A stretch of DNA of 48,464 bases. Origin: an uncultured Clostridia bacterium. Its GTDB lineage: Bacteria; Bacillota; Clostridia; Christensenellales; Aristaeellaceae. Positions 24,315 to 31,768 of this stretch are shown one piece after another. Where the stretch lies: contig CAKTYE010000012.1 in assembly GCA_934631985.1 (NCBI GenBank), forward strand, positions 1-48,464. Direction: 5' to 3'. The notes beneath the pieces are model-generated. The model did not search any database. It was given only the letters and a program-made list of their open reading frames with translations, and was not told the DNA's origin. How positions within the stretch are numbered: the stretch's first letter is position 1; each line of letters begins with the position of its first letter. The position numbers were made by a program, and so were the translations under genes.

Positions 24315-25232
24315 ATGCTTCGCAAACTTCTTTCCCTGGCGCTGTGCCTGTGCATGGCGCTGAACCTGACCTCCGCCGTGGCGGAGAACACCGCGTTGGT
24401 CGTCACCGACATGACGGGCCGCGAGGTCACCCTGAACGGCCCTGCCCAGCGCATTGTGGCGCTGACCCCCTCGGACTGCGAGATCATCTATGCCATCGGC
24501 GCGCAGGATCAGCTAGTGGGCCGCGGCACCTACTGCGATTACCCCGCTGAGGTGGCGGACATCCCGGTGGTGGATTCCGGCGCGAACACCAACCTGGAGC
24601 AGATTCTGGCCCTTCAGCCCGATGTGCTGATCATGTCCACCATGGCGCAGACCGAGGAGCAGGTGAATGCGCTGGAGAACGCCGGTGTGCGCGTTATCGT
24701 TTCCGATGCGCAGACCATTGCCGGCACCTATGATGCGATCACGCTGATCGGTCAGGTGTGCGGCAAGGAAGCTGAGGCTGCGGCGCTGGTGGAAAGCATG
24801 AAGACTGAGCTGGCGGACATCGCTGCGAAGTCTGAGAACACCGGCAAGACCGTTTACTTCGAGGTTTCTCCCCTGCAGTACGGCCTGTGGACCGCTGGCA
24901 GCGGCACCTTCATGAACGAGCTGGCAGAGCTGTGCGGCCTGACCAACGCCTTTGCGGATGTGGAGGGCTGGTCTAGCATTTCTGAGGAGCAGGTGCTGGC
25001 CCGTGACCCTGACTACATTGTGACCATCACCATGTACTACGGCGAAGGCCCCAAGCCCGAGGAAGAGATCGCCAGCCGTCAGGGCTGGGAGAACCTGAAG
25101 GCTGTGAAGAACGGCGAGATCTACAATGCGGACAGCAATGCGGTGTCTCGTCCCGGCCCCCGTCTGGTGGATGCCGCCAAGGAGCTGCATGACTTCGTGT
25201 ACGGCGCGGCAGACGAAGCCAACGCGGCGTAA
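24315..25232 (+). CDS. cobalamin/corrinoid ABC transporter substrate-binding protein (BtuF-like)
   Basis: The 305-residue type III periplasmic-binding-fold protein begins, after the signal peptide (about 1-23, ending SAVAE), with VTDMTGREVTLNGPAQRIVAL and SDCEIIYAIGAQDQLVGRG, as in BtuF/FhuD-type proteins. NLEQILALQPDVLIM also fits. The cobalamin riboswitch upstream makes corrinoid the likely ligand; heme or siderophore is possible on sequence alone. The signal peptide has no lipobox Cys next to the cleavage site. ATG 24315 has GGAGGG upstream. No permease or ATPase gene follows, so partners must be elsewhere. Confidence 0.85.
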   Translation: MLRKLLSLALCLCMALNLTSAVAENTALVVTDMTGREVTLNGPAQRIVALTPSDCEIIYAIGAQDQLVGRGTYCDYPAEVADIPVVDSGANTNLEQILALQPDVLIMSTMAQTEEQVNALENAGVRVIVSDAQTIAGTYDAITLIGQVCGKEAEAAALVESMKTELADIAAKSENTGKTVYFEVSPLQYGLWTAGSGTFMNELAELCGLTNAFADVEGWSSISEEQVLARDPDYIVTITMYYGEGPKPEEEIASRQGWENLKAVKNGEIYNADSNAVSRPGPRLVDAAKELHDFVYGAADEANAA

Positions 25233-25247
25233 GGTAATTTGAAACAG

Positions 25248-25303
25248 AGCGCCCTCTGCGGACGGAGGAAGCTGAAAGGCTTCGCCGCGCAGAGGGCGCT
25301 TTT
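25248..25303 (+). terminator. terminator of the btuF-like gene
   Basis: A perfect 13-bp stem (25248-25260 with 25288-25300) around a 27-nt loop, followed by TTTT. Confidence 0.8.
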
Positions 25304-25315
25304 GCATGCAAATAG

Positions 25316-25354
25316 AAAACCAGCTCATCGCAGGGAATGCAATGAGCTGGTTTT
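25316..25354. terminator. second, bidirectional terminator
   Basis: AAAACCAGCTCAT (25316-25328) pairs perfectly with ATGAGCTGGTTTT (25342-25354), giving a T run in both directions. It serves the convergent degV gene. Confidence 0.8.
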
Positions 25355-25366
25355 GGCAAATTCTTC

Positions 25367-26236
25367 TTACACGGGCCGTTCCTTGCCCAGGAAGCAGATG
25401 GCGACCGTTCCGGGGCCGCAGTGCGCGCCAATGACCGGGCCAACATTGTCGATGCGGGTGCGGGCGTTGGGCAGCTTTGCCTTGAGCATCTCATCCAGGC
25501 GCTGCGCATCCTCCCGGCAATCCGCATTCAGGATGATGATGTCCTGATCCTCCACGTTTTCGATGTTCTCCACCGTTTTGTCCACGATGTAGCTCAGCGC
25601 CTTCTTGCGTCCGCGCACCTTATCCACAGAGGACAGCTTGCCCTCCTTGGATTCCACAATGATGGGTTTCAGATCCAGCATGGTACCCAGCGCCGCACTG
25701 GTGGCGGAAACGCGCCCGCCGCGCTTGAGGTACTTCAGGTCGTCCACGGTGAACCAGGCCTGCGCCCGGCGCTTGTTGTCCTCCAGCCACTGGGCGACCT
25801 CCTCCATGGGCTTGCCCTCACGGTACAGCGCATGCGCCTTCAAAATCAGCTGGGTCATGGGGCCGGAGATGGACAGCGTGTCCACCACAATGAACTTCCG
25901 CTCGGGATACTTTGCCAGCAGCTCGTCCCGCACGGCGTAAACGGCTTGAATGGTGCAGCTCAGCTGGCTGGAAAAAGCAACGAACAGCAGGTCGCTTTCC
26001 TTCAGGATCGGCTCGAAGTATTCCAGGTAGGCCGTCTGATTCAGGGCAGAGGTTACGGGCGTAGCGCCCTCGCGCATTTTGGCGTAGTAGGTGTGGTGAT
26101 CCATGGTCTGGCCCAGATCATCGAAGTATTCCTTGCCATCCACGGCATAGGGCATGTAGACCATCGGAATGCCGTAGCGCTGTTGCAGCTCATACGGCAT
26201 ATCGCTGTCGCTGTCGGTCATGAAAACGTAATCCAT
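25367..26236 (-). CDS. DegV family fatty-acid-binding protein
   Basis: DegV/FakB proteins bind fatty acids and present them to the FakA kinase for acyl-phosphate formation. The 289-residue protein has the family start FMTDSDSDMPYEL, the TSALNQTAYLEYFEPIL block, VDTLSISGPMTQLIL, DLKYLKRGGRVSATSAALG and LDLKPII. No fakA is visible nearby, as is common for the many DegV paralogues of clostridia. ATG 26236 has AAGGAGG upstream, and a promoter lies at 26323-26295. Confidence 0.9.
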   Translation of the reverse strand: MDYVFMTDSDSDMPYELQQRYGIPMVYMPYAVDGKEYFDDLGQTMDHHTYYAKMREGATPVTSALNQTAYLEYFEPILKESDLLFVAFSSQLSCTIQAVYAVRDELLAKYPERKFIVVDTLSISGPMTQLILKAHALYREGKPMEEVAQWLEDNKRRAQAWFTVDDLKYLKRGGRVSATSAALGTMLDLKPIIVESKEGKLSSVDKVRGRKKALSYIVDKTVENIENVEDQDIIILNADCREDAQRLDEMLKAKLPNARTRIDNVGPVIGAHCGPGTVAICFLGKERPV

Positions 26237-26294
26237 GGTAGAACCTCCTTGCTGATGAATCCGAAAAAAAGATGATGCCAAAATAAACAATTAC

Positions 26295-26323
26295 ATTGTA
26301 CCTTGTTTTGCCTGAAAATGCAA
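26295..26323 (-). promoter_or_regulatory. promoter of degV
   Basis: On the minus strand, TTGCAT (26323-26318), a 17-nt spacer and TACAAT (26300-26295). Confidence 0.6.
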
Positions 26324-26410
26324 CACTTTCGCCGCATTCGCGCTGGAAGGGGCACACAGGTTTGCCACAAAAAATCCACCCTGCTGCTTTTCAAGCACAG
26401 GGAAACGTGT

Positions 26411-26441
26411 TATAATAAATCGAAATCAAGCCTTAAGGAGG
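26411..26441 (+). promoter_or_regulatory. -10 element and strong ribosome site of the aldolase gene
   Basis: TATAAT at 26411-26416 (no clear -35) and AAGGAGG at 26435-26441, 8 nt before ATG 26450. Confidence 0.55.
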
Positions 26442-26449
26442 TTTTTCCA

Positions 26450-27379
26450 ATGGCGATTGTTACTACGACGGAAATGTTCAAGAAGGCCTATGAGGGCGGT
26501 TACGCCATCGGCGCGTTCAACGTGAATAACATGGAGATTATCCAGGGCATCACTGAGGGCGCGAAGATGGAAAACGCTCCCGTCATTCTGCAGGTGTCTG
26601 CGGGCGCCCGCAAGTATGCCAAGCATGTGTATCTGATGAAGATGATCGAGGCCGCTGTGGCGGACACCGATCTGCCCATCGCGGTGCATCTGGACCACGG
26701 CCCCGACTTCGAGACCTGCAAGAGCTGCATCGACGGCGGCTTCTCCTCCGTCATGATCGACGGCAGCCACCTGCCCTTTGAGGAAAACATTGCGCAGACC
26801 AAGCGCGTGGTGGAATATGCGCACGACCACGGCGTGGTGGTCGAGGCTGAGCTGGGCCGTCTGGCCGGCGTGGAGGACGATGTGAAGGTCTCCGCCGAGG
26901 ACAGCAGCTACACCCAGCCTGACGAGGTGGAGGAGTTCGTCTCCCGCACCGGCTGCGACTCTCTGGCTATCGCCATCGGTACCAGCCACGGCGCGTACAA
27001 GTTCAAGGGCGAACCCAAGCTGCGCTTCGACATTCTGGAAGAGGTGGGCCGTCGCCTGCCCGGCTTCCCCATCGTGCTGCACGGCGCTTCCTCCGTCATC
27101 CCCGAGTATGTGGACATGATCAACCAGTACGGCGGTAAGATGCCCGGTGCGCAGGGTGTGCCTGAGGATATGCTGCGCAAGGCGGCATCCATGGCGGTCT
27201 GCAAAATCAACATCGACTCCGACCTGCGTCTGGCCTTCACCGGCCTGGTGCGCAAGCACTTTGCGGAGCATCCCGATCACTTCGATCCCCGTCAGTACCT
27301 GACCGATGCCCGTGCGGGTATTCGCGACATGGTGCGTCACAAGATCGTGGACGTACTGGGCTGCAACGGCAAGGCGTAA
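26450..27379 (+). CDS. fba: class II fructose-1,6-bisphosphate aldolase
   Basis: A zinc-dependent aldolase of glycolysis, 309 residues. It has the class II N-terminus (AYEGGYAIGAFNVNN), the zinc and catalytic block PIAVHLDHGPDFE, VVEAELGRLAGVEDD with the conserved Glu, AIAIGTSHGAYKF and the phosphate-binding PIVLHGASSV. Closely related enzymes act on tagatose- or other ketose-bisphosphates, but the length and motifs fit the glycolytic form. It has a strong ribosome site and its own terminator, as expected for a highly expressed gene. Confidence 0.92.
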   Translation: MAIVTTTEMFKKAYEGGYAIGAFNVNNMEIIQGITEGAKMENAPVILQVSAGARKYAKHVYLMKMIEAAVADTDLPIAVHLDHGPDFETCKSCIDGGFSSVMIDGSHLPFEENIAQTKRVVEYAHDHGVVVEAELGRLAGVEDDVKVSAEDSSYTQPDEVEEFVSRTGCDSLAIAIGTSHGAYKFKGEPKLRFDILEEVGRRLPGFPIVLHGASSVIPEYVDMINQYGGKMPGAQGVPEDMLRKAASMAVCKINIDSDLRLAFTGLVRKHFAEHPDHFDPRQYLTDARAGIRDMVRHKIVDVLGCNGKA

Positions 27380-27397
27380 GAAAAAAACTTGAAAAAG

Positions 27398-27434
27398 AGC
27401 CTGCTACAGAAGTAAAAAGCTGTAGCAGGCTTTT
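27398..27434 (+). terminator. terminator of the aldolase gene
   Basis: A perfect 12-bp stem (27398-27409 with 27420-27431) followed by TTTT. Confidence 0.85.
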
Positions 27435-27552
27435 CTATTTGTGCATTTGATGTGGAAGCAGAAGCATGCTTTGCACAAAATGGACAGAAGCAATTTTGAT
27501 CATCGGCATAGCAAACAAAAGCGATGCTGTGCCGCCAAGTCCACGCACGCTC

Positions 27553-27574
27553 GCAAAGAACCACGGTTCTTTGC
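27553..27574. promoter_or_regulatory. 22-bp palindrome upstream of the GT4 promoter
   Basis: GCAAAGAACC-AC-GGTTCTTTGC is a 10-bp perfect inverted repeat ending 13 bp before the -35 element at 27587. With only 2 nt between arms it fits a dimeric repressor or activator site better than an RNA hairpin. Confidence 0.45.
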
Positions 27575-27586
27575 AGCCTCCCGCCG

Positions 27587-27615
27587 TTGCCATTGCCTGT
27601 TTCTTATGGTACAAT
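27587..27615 (+). promoter_or_regulatory. promoter of the GT4-UPF0104-hflX operon
   Basis: TTGCCA (27587-27592), a 17-nt spacer and TACAAT (27610-27615). Confidence 0.65.
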
Positions 27616-27648
27616 GAGGGCCGCAAGAAATGAAGGAGGCAGCGCGTT

Positions 27649-28797
27649 ATGATCATTGGACAGTTTGTGGACACATACCCCCCGTGTGTGGATGGGGTGG
27701 GGCGCGTGACGCAAAGCTACTGTGAAACGCTGACCGCCATGGGGCATGAGGCATGGTACATTGCACCGGATGCGCCGGGAAAGGCAGAGGATTATGGCTT
27801 CCCGGTGCTGCTGCAAAAGAGTGTGGGCATTCCTGGCGAACCTTTTCGGCTGGGACTTCCCGCAGTGGATGTGAGCTATCGGAAGCGGGTGGACGAGCTT
27901 CCCTTTGACCTTGTGCATGCGCAAAGCCCCTTCGCCGCAGGGGAGGAAGCCATGCGCATCGCCCGCAAGCGCGATATTCCGCTGGTGACCACCTTCCACT
28001 CCAAGTATTATCAGGACTTTTATGATAAGACCAAGTCCCGCGTGATCGCCAAGGGCGCGGTGGCGAAAATCATTCACTTCTATAACCATTGCGATGGGGT
28101 GTGGACGGTGAATAACGCTACGGCGGAGGTACTGCGGGAATACGGCTACCGGGGCGAAATTCTCATTATGGAGAACGGCACAAACCTGGAGCCGCTGTCT
28201 CCGGCGGGGGAAAAGGCGCTTCAGCAGCGGGTGACGCTGGATGAGCGGCCTATTCTGCTGTTTGTGGGGCAGCATAATTATAAGAAGAATCTGCATGGTG
28301 TGCTGGACGCATGCGCGCTGCTGAAGGCGCAGGGCGTGGACTTCCAGTTGGTGACGGCGGGGGACGGCCCCGATATGGAGGACATTCGCCGGGAAGTGAA
28401 TGAGAAGGGGCTGGAAGCGCAGACCCATCTGCTGGGCTTCATGGCGGATCGGGCAGAGCTGATGGCACTGTATCACCGGGCGAGCCTGCTGGTGTTCCCG
28501 TCCATTTACGATAACGCACCCATGGTGCTGCGGGAAGCCGCCGCCATGGGTACGCCTGCGGTGGTGGTGGCGGGCAGCTGCTCCGCTGAGGGGATCACCG
28601 ATGGGGAAAATGGCTTCATCTGCAAGGACGAAAGCGGCGCTGCCATCGCGCAGGCGGTGACGCAGGCGCTGCCGCGGGCAGCACAGGTGGGGGAACGCGC
28701 CCGGGCGACCATCCCGGTGCCGTGGAGCCGCATCATGACACAAGTCGTGGCGGAATATGAGCGACTGATCGACATTAAACGGGGGCGCGGCACTTGA
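27649..28797 (+). CDS. GT4 glycosyltransferase (diacylglycerol glucosyltransferase-like)
   Basis: The 382-residue GT-B enzyme begins IGQFVDTYPPCVDGVGRVT (compare DxYxPxxxGV in glycolipid synthases), has TTFHSKYYQDFY in the acceptor domain, and in the donor domain LLFVGQHNYKKNL, AGDGPDMEDIRR and the E-x7-E region VFPSIYDNAPMVLREAAAMG. It is closest in plan to enzymes that glycosylate diacylglycerol for glycolipids or lipoteichoic acid anchors. ATG 27649 has AAGGAGG upstream. The stop overlaps the next gene (TTGA), a UPF0104 membrane protein, which fits lipid glycosylation. Confidence 0.82.
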   Translation: MIIGQFVDTYPPCVDGVGRVTQSYCETLTAMGHEAWYIAPDAPGKAEDYGFPVLLQKSVGIPGEPFRLGLPAVDVSYRKRVDELPFDLVHAQSPFAAGEEAMRIARKRDIPLVTTFHSKYYQDFYDKTKSRVIAKGAVAKIIHFYNHCDGVWTVNNATAEVLREYGYRGEILIMENGTNLEPLSPAGEKALQQRVTLDERPILLFVGQHNYKKNLHGVLDACALLKAQGVDFQLVTAGDGPDMEDIRREVNEKGLEAQTHLLGFMADRAELMALYHRASLLVFPSIYDNAPMVLREAAAMGTPAVVVAGSCSAEGITDGENGFICKDESGAAIAQAVTQALPRAAQVGERARATIPVPWSRIMTQVVAEYERLIDIKRGRGT

Positions 28798-29870
28798 CTG
28801 GCTCAAAATCATCGAAAATTTTCAGCGGCATCGTCATTGTGCTGACTATCGCCATGGTGTGCGTGCTGGCCTTCAGCAATCAGGAGCTGGCAAGCGCCGG
28901 GGACGCCCTGCGAACCTTGCAGCCTGCGGCATTGGCGGGATGTGTGCTGTGCTTTCTGGGCTATGCCTCCTTTGACGGCGTGGGGCTGTTCGCATTCCTG
29001 CGTCGGCAGGGGTATCGCATTCGGCTGTCATCCAGCATTCATTTGAGCTTTACGGGGCTGTATTATGCCAACATTACCCCCAGCTCCTCGGGCGGACAGC
29101 CTATGCAGGTGTTCCTGCTCAGTCAGCGCGGGGTGCCGGTGGGGGTATCCAGCTCAGCCCTGTCTGTGCGGCTGATGGCGAATCAGCTGGTCACGGTGCT
29201 GATGACCATGCTGCTGTGGGCGACCAACGGGGCGTTTATTCAGTGGCAGCTTGGCGGCGTGATGGGCCTGGTGGTGCTGGGGCTGGTCATCAACGGTGCG
29301 GCGGTGCCGCTGCTGCTGCTGGTGACCTTCTGGCAAAGCGCAGTGCAGAAATGCGGCGCGTGGATCGTGCATGTACTGGCAAGGTGGCGCTGGGTGAAGC
29401 AGGAGGAAAAGCTGCAGGCCAAGCTGACCGCCATCCTGAATAATTACCATACGTCCAGCCGCCTGGCGCTGAGTCAGCCGGGACAGTTGCTTTTGCAAAT
29501 GCTGCTGTCCGCGCTGCAAATGCTGTCCCTGATGGGCATTCCTGTGTGCGTGTATCACGCCTTTGGACAGACGGGCGTGACGGATGCGCAGCTGCTGGCG
29601 GTGGCGCTGATGCTGTTCGTCAGCGCAAGCTACACGCCCCTGCCCGGCGCGTCCGGGGCGCAGGAGGGCGGCTTCCTGCTGTATTATCAGGGCATTTTTG
29701 CAGGAGGCACCCTGCGGCTGGCGCTGCTGGTGTGGCGGTTCTTTACCTATTATCTCTATTTGCTGGTGGGCATTGCGGACACGATCGTCACGGCGATTCG
29801 CCGCAAGCATCACCCGGCAGAGCGGCTTGCGCCGACGTGCGAAACGAAGCTGGCGGAGGAAGAAATATGA
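28794..29870 (+). CDS. UPF0104 / lysylphosphatidylglycerol synthase-like membrane protein
   Basis: An integral membrane protein of 358 residues with about eight transmembrane segments (first at about 9-27). It has the family blocks FTGLYYANITPSSSGGQPMQV and SASYTPLPGASGAQEGGF, as in AglD/MprF flippase-like domains. It lacks the C-terminal MprF aminoacyl-transferase domain, so it is more likely a lipid-linked sugar flippase-type partner of the preceding glycosyltransferase. TTG 28794 overlaps the GT4 stop, and its own stop overlaps the hflX start. Confidence 0.8.
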   Translation: MTGSKSSKIFSGIVIVLTIAMVCVLAFSNQELASAGDALRTLQPAALAGCVLCFLGYASFDGVGLFAFLRRQGYRIRLSSSIHLSFTGLYYANITPSSSGGQPMQVFLLSQRGVPVGVSSSALSVRLMANQLVTVLMTMLLWATNGAFIQWQLGGVMGLVVLGLVINGAAVPLLLLVTFWQSAVQKCGAWIVHVLARWRWVKQEEKLQAKLTAILNNYHTSSRLALSQPGQLLLQMLLSALQMLSLMGIPVCVYHAFGQTGVTDAQLLAVALMLFVSASYTPLPGASGAQEGGFLLYYQGIFAGGTLRLALLVWRFFTYYLYLLVGIADTIVTAIRRKHHPAERLAPTCETKLAEEEI

Positions 29871-31642
29871 AAAAGGAAATTCACGGCAATATCGAGGGCA
29901 TTCGTCGAACGGTGCTGGATCAGATGAAGCTGCTGTACGATCTGGAGATCGACGCAGATGTGTTTCTGCCCCCGGAGCTGAGCCGCATTCTGGCGGCGTA
30001 TACCGCAGCCATGAACCGGGAGATCGCGGTGTACATCACCCGGGATGGAGAGATCGTGGACGTCATGATCGGCACCCATCAGGATGTGGAGCTGACGGAT
30101 TACCGCCTGCGCCGCAACAGCAGACGGTTGAGCTGCGTGCGCTGCATCCACACGCACCCCAGTGCCACGGGCTATCTCAGCGATGTGGACATCAGCGCCC
30201 TGCGTTCTTTCCGCTATGACGCGATGACCGCGGTGGCGGTGCGCAACGGACAGCCCCAGGAGGTGCAGACGGCCTTCCTGGGGGAAATGACCCACGGGGA
30301 GAACCAGGTGCTGCTGCTCGATCCCCTGCGCTATGACCGCATTCCGCAGCGCCGCTGGATGGAGCTGATCGAGGAAGCGGATCAGGCGGTGATGCGCGGC
30401 GAGGAGGTCGGCGCCCACAGCGAGACGGAGCGGGCGGTGCTGATGGGCATCGAAAGCGAGGAATCGCTGGAGGAGCTTCGCCGTTTGGCGGAGACCGCCG
30501 GGGCCGAGGTGGTGGCAGGCTATGTGCAGAAGCGCGACAAGCCCGACGGCGCGCTGTTTATCGGAAGGGGCCGTGCAGAGGAGCTTTCCCGGCAGTGCCA
30601 GGCGCTGGAAGCGGACATGTGCATCTTTGACGAGGAGCTGTCCGGCTTTCAGGTGCGCAATTTGGAGGAGCTGCTGCGGGTGAAGGTGGTGGACCGCACC
30701 ATGCTGATCCTGGATATTTTCGCCCAGCGGGCCTCCAGCCGGGAGGGCAAATTACAGGTGGAGCTGGCGCAGCTGAATTATCAGTCCACGCGGCTGGTGG
30801 GCGAGGGCGTGGCCCTGTCCCGGCTGGCAGGCGGCATCGGCACCCGAGGCCCCGGTGAAAGCAAGCTGGAAATGAACCGCCGCCGCATTCGCGAGCGCAT
30901 GACCGACCTGCGCCGGGAGCTGGCAGACATGGAGAAGCAGCGGGAGCTGCGCCGCAAGAGCCGCCAAAAGAGCGAGGTGCCGGTGGTGGCGCTGGTGGGC
31001 TACACCAACGCGGGCAAGTCCACGCTGCTCAATCGGCTGTCTGGCGCGGATGTATATGTGCAGGATCAGCTTTTCGCTACGCTGGACGCGGTGAGCCGCC
31101 GGGTGGAAACGCCCACGGGCATGCCCTTCCTGCTGGTGGACACGGTGGGCTTCATCCGCAAGCTGCCGCACAGCCTGGTCAGCGCCTTCCGCAGCACATT
31201 GGAGGAAGCGGCGCTGGCGGACGTGCTGGTGATCGTCTCGGACGGGGCCAGCCCTGATCTGTACGCGCAGCATCAGGTGGTGGAGGAGGTGCTGAGCGAG
31301 CTGGGGGCGACGGAACAGCCCCGTATCGAGGCGGTGAACAAGTGCGATCTGGGCGGCGGTGCAACGCTCCCCGGCGCGGTGATGATCTCCGCGCAAACGG
31401 GGGAGGGGCTGGACAAGCTGATGGAGGCCATTGCCGCGCAGCTTCAGCTGACCCACGCGCCCGTGACGCTGCTGATCCCCTTCAGCCGCTATGGGCTGCT
31501 CAGTCAGGTGCGTCCGCTGGGGCAGGTGCTGGAGGAAAAGCACACCGATACGGGAACGGAGTTGACCATGCTGCTGTCCAGCGCGGACAGGGAGCGGCTG
31601 CTGAGCCGCTACGGTGCGGAGTTGTTCGTCAGCCAACGGTAA
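29867..31642 (+). CDS. hflX: GTPase HflX with N-terminal JAMM-like extension
   Basis: HflX splits stalled ribosomes and 100S dimers. The 591-residue protein carries the HflX core from about residue 180: FIGRGRAEEL, LSGFQVRNLEEL, GGIGTRGPGESKLE, then the G domain with G1 GYTNAGKST, G3 DTVGF and G4 NKCD. The first 180 residues are extra compared with E. coli HflX. They contain Glu52 and HTHPSATGYLSDVD, where His95, His97, Ser105 and Asp108 match the JAMM/MPN metalloprotease spacing HxH-x7-S-x2-D. ATG 29867 overlaps the preceding stop. Similar extensions occur in clostridial HflX as far as I recall; their activity is unknown to me. Confidence 0.88.
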   Translation: MKKEIHGNIEGIRRTVLDQMKLLYDLEIDADVFLPPELSRILAAYTAAMNREIAVYITRDGEIVDVMIGTHQDVELTDYRLRRNSRRLSCVRCIHTHPSATGYLSDVDISALRSFRYDAMTAVAVRNGQPQEVQTAFLGEMTHGENQVLLLDPLRYDRIPQRRWMELIEEADQAVMRGEEVGAHSETERAVLMGIESEESLEELRRLAETAGAEVVAGYVQKRDKPDGALFIGRGRAEELSRQCQALEADMCIFDEELSGFQVRNLEELLRVKVVDRTMLILDIFAQRASSREGKLQVELAQLNYQSTRLVGEGVALSRLAGGIGTRGPGESKLEMNRRRIRERMTDLRRELADMEKQRELRRKSRQKSEVPVVALVGYTNAGKSTLLNRLSGADVYVQDQLFATLDAVSRRVETPTGMPFLLVDTVGFIRKLPHSLVSAFRSTLEEAALADVLVIVSDGASPDLYAQHQVVEEVLSELGATEQPRIEAVNKCDLGGGATLPGAVMISAQTGEGLDKLMEAIAAQLQLTHAPVTLLIPFSRYGLLSQVRPLGQVLEEKHTDTGTELTMLLSSADRERLLSRYGAELFVSQR

Positions 31643-31678
31643 ACAAGGGAATCCGCAGCGATTGTTACAGGCTTTTTC

Positions 31679-31707
31679 TTGACACTGTAATAATTCTGTA
31701 ATAGAAT
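31679..31707 (+). promoter_or_regulatory. sigma-A promoter of the 1030-residue SH3 protein gene
   Basis: TTGACA (31679-31684), a 17-nt spacer and TAGAAT (31702-31707). The spacer includes CTGTAATAattCTGTAATA, a direct repeat that may be a regulator site. Confidence 0.75.
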
Positions 31708-31768
31708 AGGACTGCAAAGAATCGCGCGCGCATTTGGCATAGAGTCCGCAAGCGGTGGAGGGTTGAAG

